Assembly: GCA_050697275.1 (NCBI GenBank)
Contig: JBOGZI010000059.1
Span: forward strand, 1 to 6,761
Direction: 5' to 3'
Length of the DNA: 6,761 nucleotides
Source: JBOGZI01 sp050697275
GTDB lineage: Bacteria > Actinomycetota > Thermoleophilia > Solirubrobacterales > 70-9
Part shown: positions 1 through 5,804 of the stretch, in pieces
How the letters are laid out: every line of letters begins with the position of its first letter
Numbering within the stretch: the stretch's first letter is position 1
The notes under the pieces: model-generated
Database searches by the model: none
The model's input: the letters and a program-made list of their open reading frames with translations, nothing else
Told to the model about the DNA's origin: nothing
Program-made: the position numbers and the translations under genes

Positions 1-165
1 GCAGAGACCCGGGTGCTGCGCGGGGAGCCGGGCCCCGGCGTCGCGTCCGAGGGACCGACCGTTTTCGAGCTCCCGGAGGCCACGCTGGTCGTGCCCCCCG
101 GCTGGACGGCGTCGGTCGACCGGGCGGGGACGATCCAGGCGTCGCTGGGAGCGGACGGCGGATGA
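1..165 (+). CDS. HyuA-type hydantoinase/oxoprolinase subunit A, C-terminal end (partial)
   Basis: Reading frame 1 is open from the window edge to a TGA at 163-165 and gives the last 54 residues of a protein. It contains the segment GPTVFELPEATLVVPPGW (residues about 19-36 of the visible part), followed by a short tail. This matches the C-terminal signature of the hydantoinase A/5-oxoprolinase family, where a proline-rich 'VVPPGW' turn is typical. Family members couple ATP hydrolysis to opening of cyclic amides such as N-methylhydantoin or 5-oxoproline, working in a complex with the B subunit. The stop overlaps the start of the next gene as ATGA, which is the usual hyuA-hyuB arrangement and implies translational coupling. 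The nucleotide-binding core lies outside the window, so substrate and activity cannot be judged. Identity is well supported by the partner gene; the exact substrate is unknown. Confidence 0.85.
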   Translation, partial: AETRVLRGEPGPGVASEGPTVFELPEATLVVPPGWTASVDRAGTIQASLGADGG

Positions 166-1727
166 GCGGGGACCGGCCGGCGCTCGACCCCGTCGAGCTC
201 CAGGTGATGAGCGGCGCGCTGCGCGCCGCCTGCGACGAGATGGGCGCGGTCCTGATCCGCTCCGCGCACTCGCCCAACATCACCGAGCGCCACGACTGCT
301 CCACGGCACTCTTCGACCCGGCCGGCGAGCTGGTGATGCAGGCCGAGCACATCCCGGTCCACCTCGGCTCGATGCCCGACGCGGTCGCGGCGATCATGGG
401 CGAGGAGCACACAGACGGCGATCTCTGGATCCTCAACGATCCCTACCGCGGCGGCACGCATCTGCCCGACATCACCCTGATCTCTCCGGTCTTCGTGGAC
501 GACGAGTCGGCGAAGGTGCTGGCGGGCTTCGCGGCCAGCCGCGCCCACCACGCCGACATCGGCGGCCCCACGCCGGGCGGGATGCCAGCCCTCTCGGTCA
601 CCCTGGACGAGGAGGGAGTGGTGATCCCGCCCACCCGCGCCGACGACGCCGTGCTCACCGAGCTGGCCGGGCGGATGCGCAACCCCGAGCAGCGGCTGGC
701 CGACCTGCGCGCTCAGCGCGCCGCCAACCTGACCGGGATCCGGAGGTTGAGCGAGCTGGCGGGCCGGCACGGCGTCGAGCTGCTGCGCGTCGCCACCGGC
801 GAGATCCTCGACTATGCCGAGCGGCGCACGCGCGCGGCCCTGGCCGAGATGCGGGACGGCGAGGGCAGCGCCGAGGACCGGCTCGAGGGCCGCGAGGGAG
901 AGATCACGCTGCGGGTCAGGGCGAGGATCCGTGGCGAGGAGCTCGAGCTCGATTTCGCCGGCAGCTCGGAGCAGGTCGAGGGAAACCTGAACTGCCCGCT
1001 CTCGGTCACCAAGGCGGCGTGCTTCTACGCGGTGCGGGTGGTCTGCGACCCCGACGGCCCGCCCTCGGCGGGCGCCTGGCGGCCGGTCAGCGTCAGCGCG
1101 CCGCAGGGATCGCTGCTCAACGCGCTCCCGCCCGCCGCCGTGGTCGGCGGCAATGTGGAGACCTCGAGCCGCGTCGCCGATCTCGTCTTCGAGGCGCTCG
1201 CCGCCTTCGCGCCGGTGGCCGCCCAAGGCCAGGGCACGATGAACAACCTCACCCTGGCGCCGCTCGACGGCGAGGGAGGCTGGACCTACTACGAGACGAT
1301 CGGCGGCGGCCAGGGCGCCTGCCCCGACGCCGACGGGCCGAGCGCGATCCATGTGGCGATGTCGAACACGCTCAACACCCCGGTCGAGGCGCTCGAAACC
1401 GACTATCCGGTGCGCGTCCGCGAGCTCTCGGTCCGGCGCGGCAGCGGCGGGGCGGGCCGGTATCGCGGCGGCGAGGGCATCGTCCGCGAGCTGGAGGCCC
1501 TGGAGCCGATGCGCTACTCCCTGATCGCCGAGCGCCGCCGCTACGCACCGCAGGGCCGCGAGGGCGGATCGCCGGGCGCCACCGGCGCCGACGGCATCGG
1601 CGGCGAGCCGATCGCCGCCAAGTCCGAGGGGGAGCTCCGCCCGGGGCAGCGCCTGCGGATCGAGACGCCCGGCGGGGGCGGCTGCGGCGACCCTCGAAGC
1701 GGTCGAAGCGGTGGCGGGGACCGTTAG
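162..1727 (+). CDS. Hydantoinase B/oxoprolinase family subunit (HyuB-like)
   Basis: A complete 521-residue protein, the usual length for stand-alone hydantoinase B subunits. Family landmarks seen in order: DPVELQVMSGAL near residues 9-20; TERHDCSTALFD at 41-52 followed by QAEHIPVHLGSM at 60-71; NDPYRGGTHLPD at 92-103; RAHHADIGGPTPGG at 127-140; and the C-terminal TPGGGGCGDP at 502-511. The family forms the B half of ATP-dependent cytoplasmic enzymes acting on N-methylhydantoin, 5-oxoproline or related amides; acetone carboxylase alpha subunits are more distant relatives. The ATG at 162 overlaps the hyuA stop (ATGA), and a GGGAG about ten bases upstream (147-151) can serve as ribosome-binding site. 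The short Arg/Ser/Gly tail after the conserved end carries a 9-base tandem repeat. Substrate specificity cannot be read from the sequence, so no specific gene symbol is given. Confidence 0.93.
   Translation: MSGDRPALDPVELQVMSGALRAACDEMGAVLIRSAHSPNITERHDCSTALFDPAGELVMQAEHIPVHLGSMPDAVAAIMGEEHTDGDLWILNDPYRGGTHLPDITLISPVFVDDESAKVLAGFAASRAHHADIGGPTPGGMPALSVTLDEEGVVIPPTRADDAVLTELAGRMRNPEQRLADLRAQRAANLTGIRRLSELAGRHGVELLRVATGEILDYAERRTRAALAEMRDGEGSAEDRLEGREGEITLRVRARIRGEELELDFAGSSEQVEGNLNCPLSVTKAACFYAVRVVCDPDGPPSAGAWRPVSVSAPQGSLLNALPPAAVVGGNVETSSRVADLVFEALAAFAPVAAQGQGTMNNLTLAPLDGEGGWTYYETIGGGQGACPDADGPSAIHVAMSNTLNTPVEALETDYPVRVRELSVRRGSGGAGRYRGGEGIVRELEALEPMRYSLIAERRRYAPQGREGGSPGATGADGIGGEPIAAKSEGELRPGQRLRIETPGGGGCGDPRSGRSGGGDR
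1695..1712 (+). repeat. 9-bp in-frame tandem duplication at the 3' end of the HyuB gene
   Basis: CGAAGCGGT occurs twice head to tail and encodes RSG-RSG just after the conserved TPGGGGCGDP end of HyuB. Being a multiple of three it keeps the frame. It lies in the unconserved tail, so it is probably a neutral slippage product. Confidence 0.8.
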
Positions 1728-1736
1728 GTTGCCGCG

Positions 1737-2534
1737 ATGCCCGAGCGCGCAGAGGCCAACGGGGTTGAGCTCGCCTACCAGCGCCGCGGCGACGGTCCGG
1801 CGGTGGTCTTCGTGCACGGCCTCGGCGGCCGCAAGGAGGCATGGGCGGAGGTGCAGGCGGCGGCCGCGGAGGCCGGCTACGAGGCGATCGCCCTCGACCT
1901 CCGCGGCGCCGGAGATAGCGACAAGCCGGCCGGCCCCTACTCAGTGGAGGGCTGGTCGCGGGACCTGATCGCCCTGCTGGAGGCCCTCGGGATCGGCCGC
2001 GCGGCCCTGGTCGGGCACTCGGTCGGGTGCATGGTGGTCGAGCACGCGGCGCTGGCGCTCGAGGATCGCTGCCCCGCCCTGGCGATGCTCGGCGGCGCCG
2101 TCCGCTGGGCGGAGGGATTCGACGCGGTGCTGGCCGAGCGGGCGCGGCTGGCGCGCGGCGGGCGCATGCGGGAGATCGCGGAGGCGGTGGCCGGCACCGG
2201 CCTCACCGACCGCGCCCGCGCCGAGGATCCCGCGCTGGTCGAGCGCTTCATCGAGATGTTCGCCGCCAACGACCCCGACGGCTACGCGGAATCGTGCCTG
2301 GCCACCGCCCGCGGCGCGATGCTCGACCCGGAGCGGGTCGCCTGCCCGGCCCTCGCCTTCGCAGGGGCGCTCGACGCGGTCACCCCGCCCGGCGCCTCGA
2401 AGGAGATCGCCGCGGCGATGCCCCACGGCCAGTTCGAGACGGTCCCGGAGGGCGCCCACTGGTGCCACGTGGAGGCCCCCGGCGCTGTCAGCGAACCCTT
2501 GCTCGGCTTCTTGGGGCGCGTCGCGATTGGCTGA
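1737..2534 (+). CDS. Alpha/beta-fold hydrolase
   Basis: A 265-residue single-domain protein with the full alpha/beta hydrolase layout. The oxyanion-hole motif HGLGG is at 27-31, LDLRGAGDSDKP at 53-64, the nucleophile elbow GHSVG at 93-97 (Ser95), the acid in GALDAVTPP at 210-218 (Asp213), and the base in PEGAHW at 237-242 (His241). Residues about 120-195 form a helical cap. The pattern resembles 3-oxoadipate enol-lactonase-like and related esterases, but that subfamily covers many substrates and the reaction is not certain. There is no signal peptide, so it is cytoplasmic. The ATG at 1737 lies nine bases after the HyuB stop, with only a weak AGG (1726-1728) upstream, so it is likely co-transcribed and partly coupled. 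Context suggests it cleaves an ester or lactone in the same degradation route as the hydantoinase-like enzyme; this is inference. Confidence 0.9.
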   Translation: MPERAEANGVELAYQRRGDGPAVVFVHGLGGRKEAWAEVQAAAAEAGYEAIALDLRGAGDSDKPAGPYSVEGWSRDLIALLEALGIGRAALVGHSVGCMVVEHAALALEDRCPALAMLGGAVRWAEGFDAVLAERARLARGGRMREIAEAVAGTGLTDRARAEDPALVERFIEMFAANDPDGYAESCLATARGAMLDPERVACPALAFAGALDAVTPPGASKEIAAAMPHGQFETVPEGAHWCHVEAPGAVSEPLLGFLGRVAIG

Positions 2535-2541
2535 TCAGCCA
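2528..2541. repeat. 14-bp perfect palindrome across the hydrolase stop codon
   Basis: TGGCTGATCAGCCA reads identically on both strands and contains the TGA stop of the alpha/beta hydrolase (2532-2534). In RNA it could fold as TGGCT/AGCCA around a GATC loop. No T-run follows, so it is not a standard intrinsic terminator. It could be an operator for a dimeric regulator or a weak 3'-end hairpin; the sequence alone does not decide. Confidence 0.5.
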
Positions 2542-2596
2542 GTGACAGCGGCCCATGAACAAGCGGTTTTTCGCGCTTACAGCTAATAACGAAAGT

Positions 2597-2615
2597 TTGT
2601 GGCAATCGCTCACAA
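2597..2615. promoter_or_regulatory. Candidate operator: TTGTG-N9-CACAA inverted repeat just upstream of -35
   Basis: TTGTG (2597-2601) and its reverse complement CACAA (2611-2615) are separated by nine bases and end three bases before the putative -35 box. The position suits an activator, or a repressor that blocks polymerase. It looks like a CRP/FNR-type half-site pair, but that family normally has eight bases between TGTG and CACA and here there are nine, so the regulator family is uncertain. Confidence 0.35.
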
Positions 2616-2618
2616 GGG

Positions 2619-2647
2619 TTGTCAAAGCAGATTTCGTCCACTAGACT
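2619..2647 (+). promoter_or_regulatory. Sigma-70-type promoter for the DUF1802 gene
   Basis: A -35 box TTGTCA (2619-2624, 5 of 6 matches to TTGACA) is followed after exactly 17 bases by TAGACT (2642-2647), a -10 form common in high-GC actinobacteria. It sits in an island of about 48% GC (2541-2650) inside much GC-richer DNA. The predicted transcript would start near 2653-2655, giving a leader of about 60 bases before the ATG at 2716. The promoter is inferred from consensus and context only. Confidence 0.65.
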
Positions 2648-2659
2648 GCTCGCTTCCCA

Positions 2660-2696
2660 GGAGGCCTCGGTCGCCCATCGCGGCGCCCCGTCCTCC
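2660..2696 (+). promoter_or_regulatory. Leader segment with AGGAGG far from the start and a complementary CCTCC
   Basis: The predicted leader carries a perfect Shine-Dalgarno sequence AGGAGG (2659-2664), but no ATG, GTG or TTG follows at a usable distance; the gene start is 51 bases further on. GGAGG (2660-2664) can pair with CCTCC (2692-2696) around a 27-base loop, and GAGGCCTC (2661-2668) is itself a palindrome. This may be a structured 5' leader, or chance in GC-rich DNA. Confidence 0.25.
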
Positions 2697-2715
2697 GTCC
2701 GCGAGCCACCTGCCA

Positions 2716-3342
2716 ATGCCGATTGCTTTCAAAGAGTGGGCCGTGACCGTGCGAGCCCTTGCCGAGGGTGAGCAGCTCGTCGCCCTGCGCAAGGGCGGCA
2801 TCCGCGAGGAGAACAAGCATTTCGAGGTAGAGCACGAGCAGTTCTTCCTCTACCCGACCTTCGACCACCAGCGGAACGACCTGGTGCGCGAGTCCCACCA
2901 CCCCGAGCTGCGGCGCGCCCTCGAGGAGGGCGTCTGGCCCGACGAGGAGCCTCCTCCGCGGGCGCTACTCCAGGACGGCGGCATCCCGCAGCCCGACCGT
3001 GTCCGGATCCGCTCCTGGGCCGAGATCATCGACCACTTCACCACCGAGGACCACCGTGTGGTCGAGGCGCTGACGCCCTTCCACGTCTGGACCTCCGACT
3101 ACGCGCAGAAGCGGCTCGCCTGGAAGCGGCGCCACCCCCTCCACGTGCTGCTCCTCCGGGTGCACCGGATCCCCCGGCCGGTCACGGTCCGGGTCAAGGA
3201 CGAGTACCACGGCTGCCGCACCTGGGTCGAGATCGACCGCGACCTGCCCTTCGAGGGCACCCCGGTGATGGCGGACGAGGAGTTCGACCGGGCCGCGGAG
3301 GCGATCCGCGAGATCTGCCAGGGCGAGCCGGTCCCGGCGTAG
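2716..3342 (+). CDS. DUF1802 family protein
   Basis: A 208-residue protein recognised as a DUF1802 member. It has KEWAV at 6-10, LRKGGIREE at 24-32 and the aromatic/acidic segment HFEVEHEQFFLYPTFDHQ at 35-52, all near the N-terminus. A second conserved block, WTSDYAQKRLAWKRRHPLHV, spans 125-144. The function of the family is not established and I do not assign one. There is no signal peptide or membrane helix, so it is probably cytoplasmic. The ATG at 2716 is chosen because the conserved domain starts within five residues of it. The longer reading from a GTG at 2599 would add 39 Arg/Pro-rich residues without family character and would begin upstream of the promoter. No Shine-Dalgarno sequence directly precedes the ATG, which is unusual given the strong AGGAGG further upstream. 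It has its own promoter and ends 82 bases before the next gene. Confidence 0.85.
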   Translation: MPIAFKEWAVTVRALAEGEQLVALRKGGIREENKHFEVEHEQFFLYPTFDHQRNDLVRESHHPELRRALEEGVWPDEEPPPRALLQDGGIPQPDRVRIRSWAEIIDHFTTEDHRVVEALTPFHVWTSDYAQKRLAWKRRHPLHVLLLRVHRIPRPVTVRVKDEYHGCRTWVEIDRDLPFEGTPVMADEEFDRAAEAIREICQGEPVPA

Positions 3343-3343
3343 G

Positions 3344-3388
3344 GGCCGCAAGGCCGCTGAACTTCGGAGCGAAGGGCGAAGCCCGAAG
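3344..3388 (+). repeat. Intergenic hairpins and CGAAG heptad repeat
   Basis: Directly after the DUF1802 stop, GGCC-GCAA-GGCC (3344-3355) can form a short hairpin with a GNRA-type loop. Then CTTCGG (3362-3367) can pair with CCGAAG (3383-3388), or GGGC (3374-3377) with GCCC (3381-3384). Across 3370-3388 the word CGAAG occurs three times at exact 7-base steps (3370, 3377, 3384). No T-run follows, so it is not a clear terminator; it may be a processing or attenuating structure, or a small interspersed repeat. Confidence 0.4.
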
Positions 3389-3424
3389 CGACTTGTGCGG
3401 GGCGGCCGCACGCGGCTCCGCCTG

Positions 3425-4399
3425 ATGCCGGTCGAGCCGCTCCGCGAAGCAGATCGGGTCCTGCTGCTCGGGTTGGGCGGCGGCGGCGACGTGGTCGGCG
3501 CCCTGGCCCTGACCGAACTCGCCGGGCGACTCGGCGTGGAATGGGTGCTCGGCGGGGTTGCCTGGGAGCGCTCGCCGGTCGATCCGCGCCCAGGTCCCCG
3601 CTCGCTCGAGGAGATCCGCGGCGGCCGGCCGTGCGGGCCGGCGGCGGTCCTCGCCGACGCCGAGACCAGGACGAACGACGGGATCCGCTTCTCGGAGTCC
3701 CGAATGGCCGAGCACACCGGCAGGCAGGCCCTCCTGCTCGACATCACCGGCGGCCCCGCGGCGACCGCAGCGGGCATCGAGGCGGCGGCGGCCGAGCTCG
3801 ACTGCGATCTGGTCGTGCTGGTCGACGTCGGCGGGGACGTGCTCGCGCACGGCCACGAGCCGGGGTTGGCCAGCCCCCTCTGCGACGCGGTGACGCTGGC
3901 CGCGGCCGCCACCCTCGCAACCTCGGAGAGGCCAGCGGGGCGGCGCGGCGACGTCCTGGCCGCCGTCTACGGGCCGGGGTGCGACGGCGAGCTGACCCCG
4001 GCCGAGGTGCTCGAGAGGATCGGCCAGCTGGACGCCGCCGACGCCCTGCTCGGGGCCTGGGGGCTGACCCCCGCCGCATGCGAGCTGGTGGAGGAGGCCG
4101 CCCGCGTCGTCCCCACCGAGGCGAGCCTCCAGGCCGCCCGCTGCGCCCGCGGCGAGCGCGGCACCGCGACGATCCGGGGTGGGCGCAGGAAGGTGGAGCT
4201 GACCGCGCTCGGGGCGCTCACCTTCTTCTTCGACCCCGCCGTGGCGGTGGAGTCCGTCGCCCCGCTGGCGAGGGCCGTCCTCCCGGCCGCCGGGATCGAG
4301 GAGGCCCGCGACGCGCTCGCGGGCCTCGGCGTTCGCACCGAGCTCGACCTCGAGCGCGCCCGCGCCCGAGGCGAGAGTGCCGCCGGGGCGCCCGAGTAG
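3425..4399 (+). CDS. DUF1152 family protein
   Basis: A 324-residue protein with the hallmarks of DUF1152. A glycine-rich loop follows the first beta strand (RVLLLGLGGGGDVVGALAL, 11-29), then AWERSPVDPRPGPR (46-59), TNDGIRFSESRMAEHT around 83-98, LLDITGGPAAT (104-114), and VDVGGDVLAHGHEPGLASP at 133-151 followed by DAVTL. The N-terminal loop suggests a nucleotide- or sugar-binding Rossmann-like fold, but the biochemical role is unknown. The family is known mainly from archaea with scattered bacterial members. The ATG at 3425 puts the conserved strand about ten residues from the start; a GTG at 3395 would add ten basic residues (RGGRTRLRL type) and neither has a good ribosome site. It has no signal peptide. 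The gene ends 28 bases before the next one, so the two are probably co-transcribed. Confidence 0.85.
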   Translation: MPVEPLREADRVLLLGLGGGGDVVGALALTELAGRLGVEWVLGGVAWERSPVDPRPGPRSLEEIRGGRPCGPAAVLADAETRTNDGIRFSESRMAEHTGRQALLLDITGGPAATAAGIEAAAAELDCDLVVLVDVGGDVLAHGHEPGLASPLCDAVTLAAAATLATSERPAGRRGDVLAAVYGPGCDGELTPAEVLERIGQLDAADALLGAWGLTPAACELVEEAARVVPTEASLQAARCARGERGTATIRGGRRKVELTALGALTFFFDPAVAVESVAPLARAVLPAAGIEEARDALAGLGVRTELDLERARARGESAAGAPE

Positions 4400-4427
4400 C
4401 CTGGACGAGGGCTTCCCGCCGAGAGAA

Positions 4428-5399
4428 ATGGCCTGGATCGAGACCGAGTCGCTCAGCTTCACCGCGCGTCATGACGACGGCGACGCCGGCTGCGCCCAGC
4501 GCATCCTCGACCGCCTCGAGGACCTGCGCCTGCGGCTGGAGGAGCGCTTCGACCAGGCGCCGGGCGATGTCACCGTGGTGGTCCACGACAACCCGGCCTG
4601 GCTCTCGGCCGCCCACCCGCTGCTCCCCGCGGTGCGCTGGTCAGCCGCGCCGGCCGGCCGCCGCTACCTCGCCGGGTGGCCGATGGTGGGCGAGATCCAC
4701 GTCCTCAACGACTACTGGACCGAACGCCGGGCGGCGGGCGAGGACTCGCACACCGCTCTCAGGGGAACCGCCGAGCGGATGTACTGCCAGCTGGTCCTGG
4801 CGGCCAACAACGAACGCCTCCCCCCGATGTGGACCCCTCCCCACTTCCTCACCTACCTTCGCTGGGCCTGGCTGATCGAGGGCGCCTCCCAGTACTTCAC
4901 CGCCCAGACCTCGCTCTTCCGCGCCGCGGTCATCACCCGGCTCCGCGAGGGAGAGAGGCCGCGCTTCCCCCCCTCCCGGCGCGACGCGGTGATCCTCGGG
5001 GGCACCGTCTTCGACCTGCTGGACCGGGCCGCGGGTCCCGACGCCTGCCGGCTGCTGGTCTCGCGCCTGCATCGCGAGGGCCCCGAGGGGAACCTGCAGC
5101 TCGCCTTCGAGTCCCCGATGCGCGAGATCGAGCGCGCCTGGAGGCGGCACCTCGACGAGATCCTCTACCCGCAGTCGGAGCGGCTCGATGCCCCGTCCCT
5201 GTCCGAAGCGCTCGACCAGACCTCCCCGGCGCGCGCCTCCGAGACCCAGCCCTTCGACCTCGAGCTGGGAGCGCCCCCGGAGTTCGACTTCAGCTCAGGC
5301 GGCGGCCTGGTAGAGGAGGTAGACGAGGACCATCGCGCCGACGAACGCCGCGAGCACCCAGGCCGCGAGCCGCGCCGGCGAGCCGATCCCGGGGAGTGA
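4428..5399 (+). CDS. Gluzincin-like (peptidase MA-like) protein with degenerate HExxH site
   Basis: A 323-residue protein whose layout recalls zinc peptidases of the MA clan: an N-terminal alpha/beta part (DVTVVVHDNPAWLSAA, 47-62), a helix where HExxH is expected, and WAWLIEGASQYF at 146-157, typical of the helix carrying the third zinc ligand. The HExxH position reads A115-E116-R117-M118-Y119: the catalytic-type Glu and downstream Glu151 remain, but both histidines are absent. It is therefore probably catalytically inactive or a binding protein. No signal peptide is seen. The tail from residue 290 is highly charged, lies antisense to the convergent gene's membrane helix, and is probably not conserved. 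The ATG at 4428 is chosen because the fold begins there (MAWIETESLSFTARH). A GTG at 4377 has a better ribosome site (GAGG, 4368-4371) and would overlap DUF1152 by 23 bases, so it cannot be excluded. Confidence 0.75.
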   Translation: MAWIETESLSFTARHDDGDAGCAQRILDRLEDLRLRLEERFDQAPGDVTVVVHDNPAWLSAAHPLLPAVRWSAAPAGRRYLAGWPMVGEIHVLNDYWTERRAAGEDSHTALRGTAERMYCQLVLAANNERLPPMWTPPHFLTYLRWAWLIEGASQYFTAQTSLFRAAVITRLREGERPRFPPSRRDAVILGGTVFDLLDRAAGPDACRLLVSRLHREGPEGNLQLAFESPMREIERAWRRHLDEILYPQSERLDAPSLSEALDQTSPARASETQPFDLELGAPPEFDFSSGGGLVEEVDEDHRADERREHPGREPRRRADPGE

Positions 5400-5804
5400 G
5401 CCCGGCTCGGGCTCGGCCGTGAGCAGGTCAGCGCCCGCGAGCAGCTCGCGCGCCTGCTGGAACCCCGACTCCGGGACCAGCACGTCGCGCGGTCCCGCGG
5501 CGAGGAAGTCGGGGACGTCGAAGCCGCGGGTGCGGCGGAGGATCGAGGGGATCCCCTGGTCCAGCAGGATCCCCTGGATCAGCTCGGCCTCGGCCAGGTT
5601 GCGGCCGCCGGTGACCCGGACCAGCTCGCCCTGCGCGAGCTGCGGGCGGACCTTGCGGGCGCGCTCGTGGGCTCCGGTGACCGGCTCCTCCTCGCGCCGG
5701 CCCGCGTAGACCAGGGGCATCCCGCATTGCCGGCAGAAGCGCTCGTCGAGAGAGTGGGCGAGGGCGCAGCGGGGGCAGGTGAGCGGCCCCTGGGTCTCCG
5801 CCAT
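5295..5804 (-). CDS. Zinc-ribbon, DUF2007 and C-terminal membrane-anchor protein
   Basis: A 169-residue protein in three parts. Residues 10-27 form a zinc ribbon with Cys10, Cys13, Cys24 and Cys27 (CPRC...CRQC). Residues about 60-123 resemble DUF2007, a small alpha/beta domain sometimes described as a putative prokaryotic signal-transducing domain: LVRVTGGRNLAEAELIQGIL, then GIPSILRRTRGFDVPDF, then RDVLVPESGFQQARELL. Residues about 146-165 (RLAAWVLAAFVGAMVLVYLL) form a single membrane helix at the extreme C-terminus, so it is probably a tail-anchored protein facing the cytoplasm. The ATG at 5804 is preferred over the GTG at 5807 because a GAGGT lies six bases before it. It shares one base with the mec-like stop (TGATG) and is translationally coupled to it. 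Its 3' end overlaps the convergent gene by 105 bases. Partner and role are unknown. Confidence 0.85.
   Translation of the reverse strand: MAETQGPLTCPRCALAHSLDERFCRQCGMPLVYAGRREEEPVTGAHERARKVRPQLAQGELVRVTGGRNLAEAELIQGILLDQGIPSILRRTRGFDVPDFLAAGPRDVLVPESGFQQARELLAGADLLTAEPEPGSLPGIGSPARLAAWVLAAFVGAMVLVYLLYQAAA

Noticed and set aside
1..165. C-terminal Gly-Gly of the HyuA fragment as a sulfur-carrier tail for the Mec peptidase
   Set aside because: The segment is clearly the end of a HyuA protein, not a ThiS/MoaD fold; the Gly-Gly is coincidental.
1019..1768. 249-residue plus-strand open frame within the HyuB gene
   Set aside because: Arg-rich frame-shifted copy of HyuB; HyuB itself is complete and well conserved, so this is not a frameshifted continuation.
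2561..2578. Intrinsic terminator AAGCG-loop-CGCTT with a T-run
   Set aside because: The T-run lies in the loop rather than after the stem, and the stem is only five base pairs.
2597..2615. CRP/FNR binding site
   Set aside because: The TGTG and CACA halves are separated by nine bases rather than the eight expected for CRP-type sites; kept only as a generic inverted repeat.
2599..2715. N-terminal extension of the DUF1802 protein from GTG 2599
   Set aside because: Would start upstream of the predicted promoter and adds 39 Arg/Pro-rich residues before a domain that normally begins near KEWAV.
2965..3912. 315-residue minus-strand open frame across the DUF1802/DUF1152 junction
   Set aside because: Ser/Arg/Pro-rich shadow frame antisense to two conserved genes, no ribosome site or motif noticed.
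3194..4462. 422-residue open frame on the minus strand opposite the DUF1152 gene
   Set aside because: The opposite strand encodes a recognisable conserved family with good motifs. This frame is a Gly/Ala/Arg/Pro-rich shadow without domain signature, as expected opposite a high-GC gene.
3541..4875. 444-residue open frame on the plus strand overlapping DUF1152 and the pseudo-peptidase
   Set aside because: Arg/Pro/Gly-rich low-complexity translation with no motif; spans two real genes in another frame.
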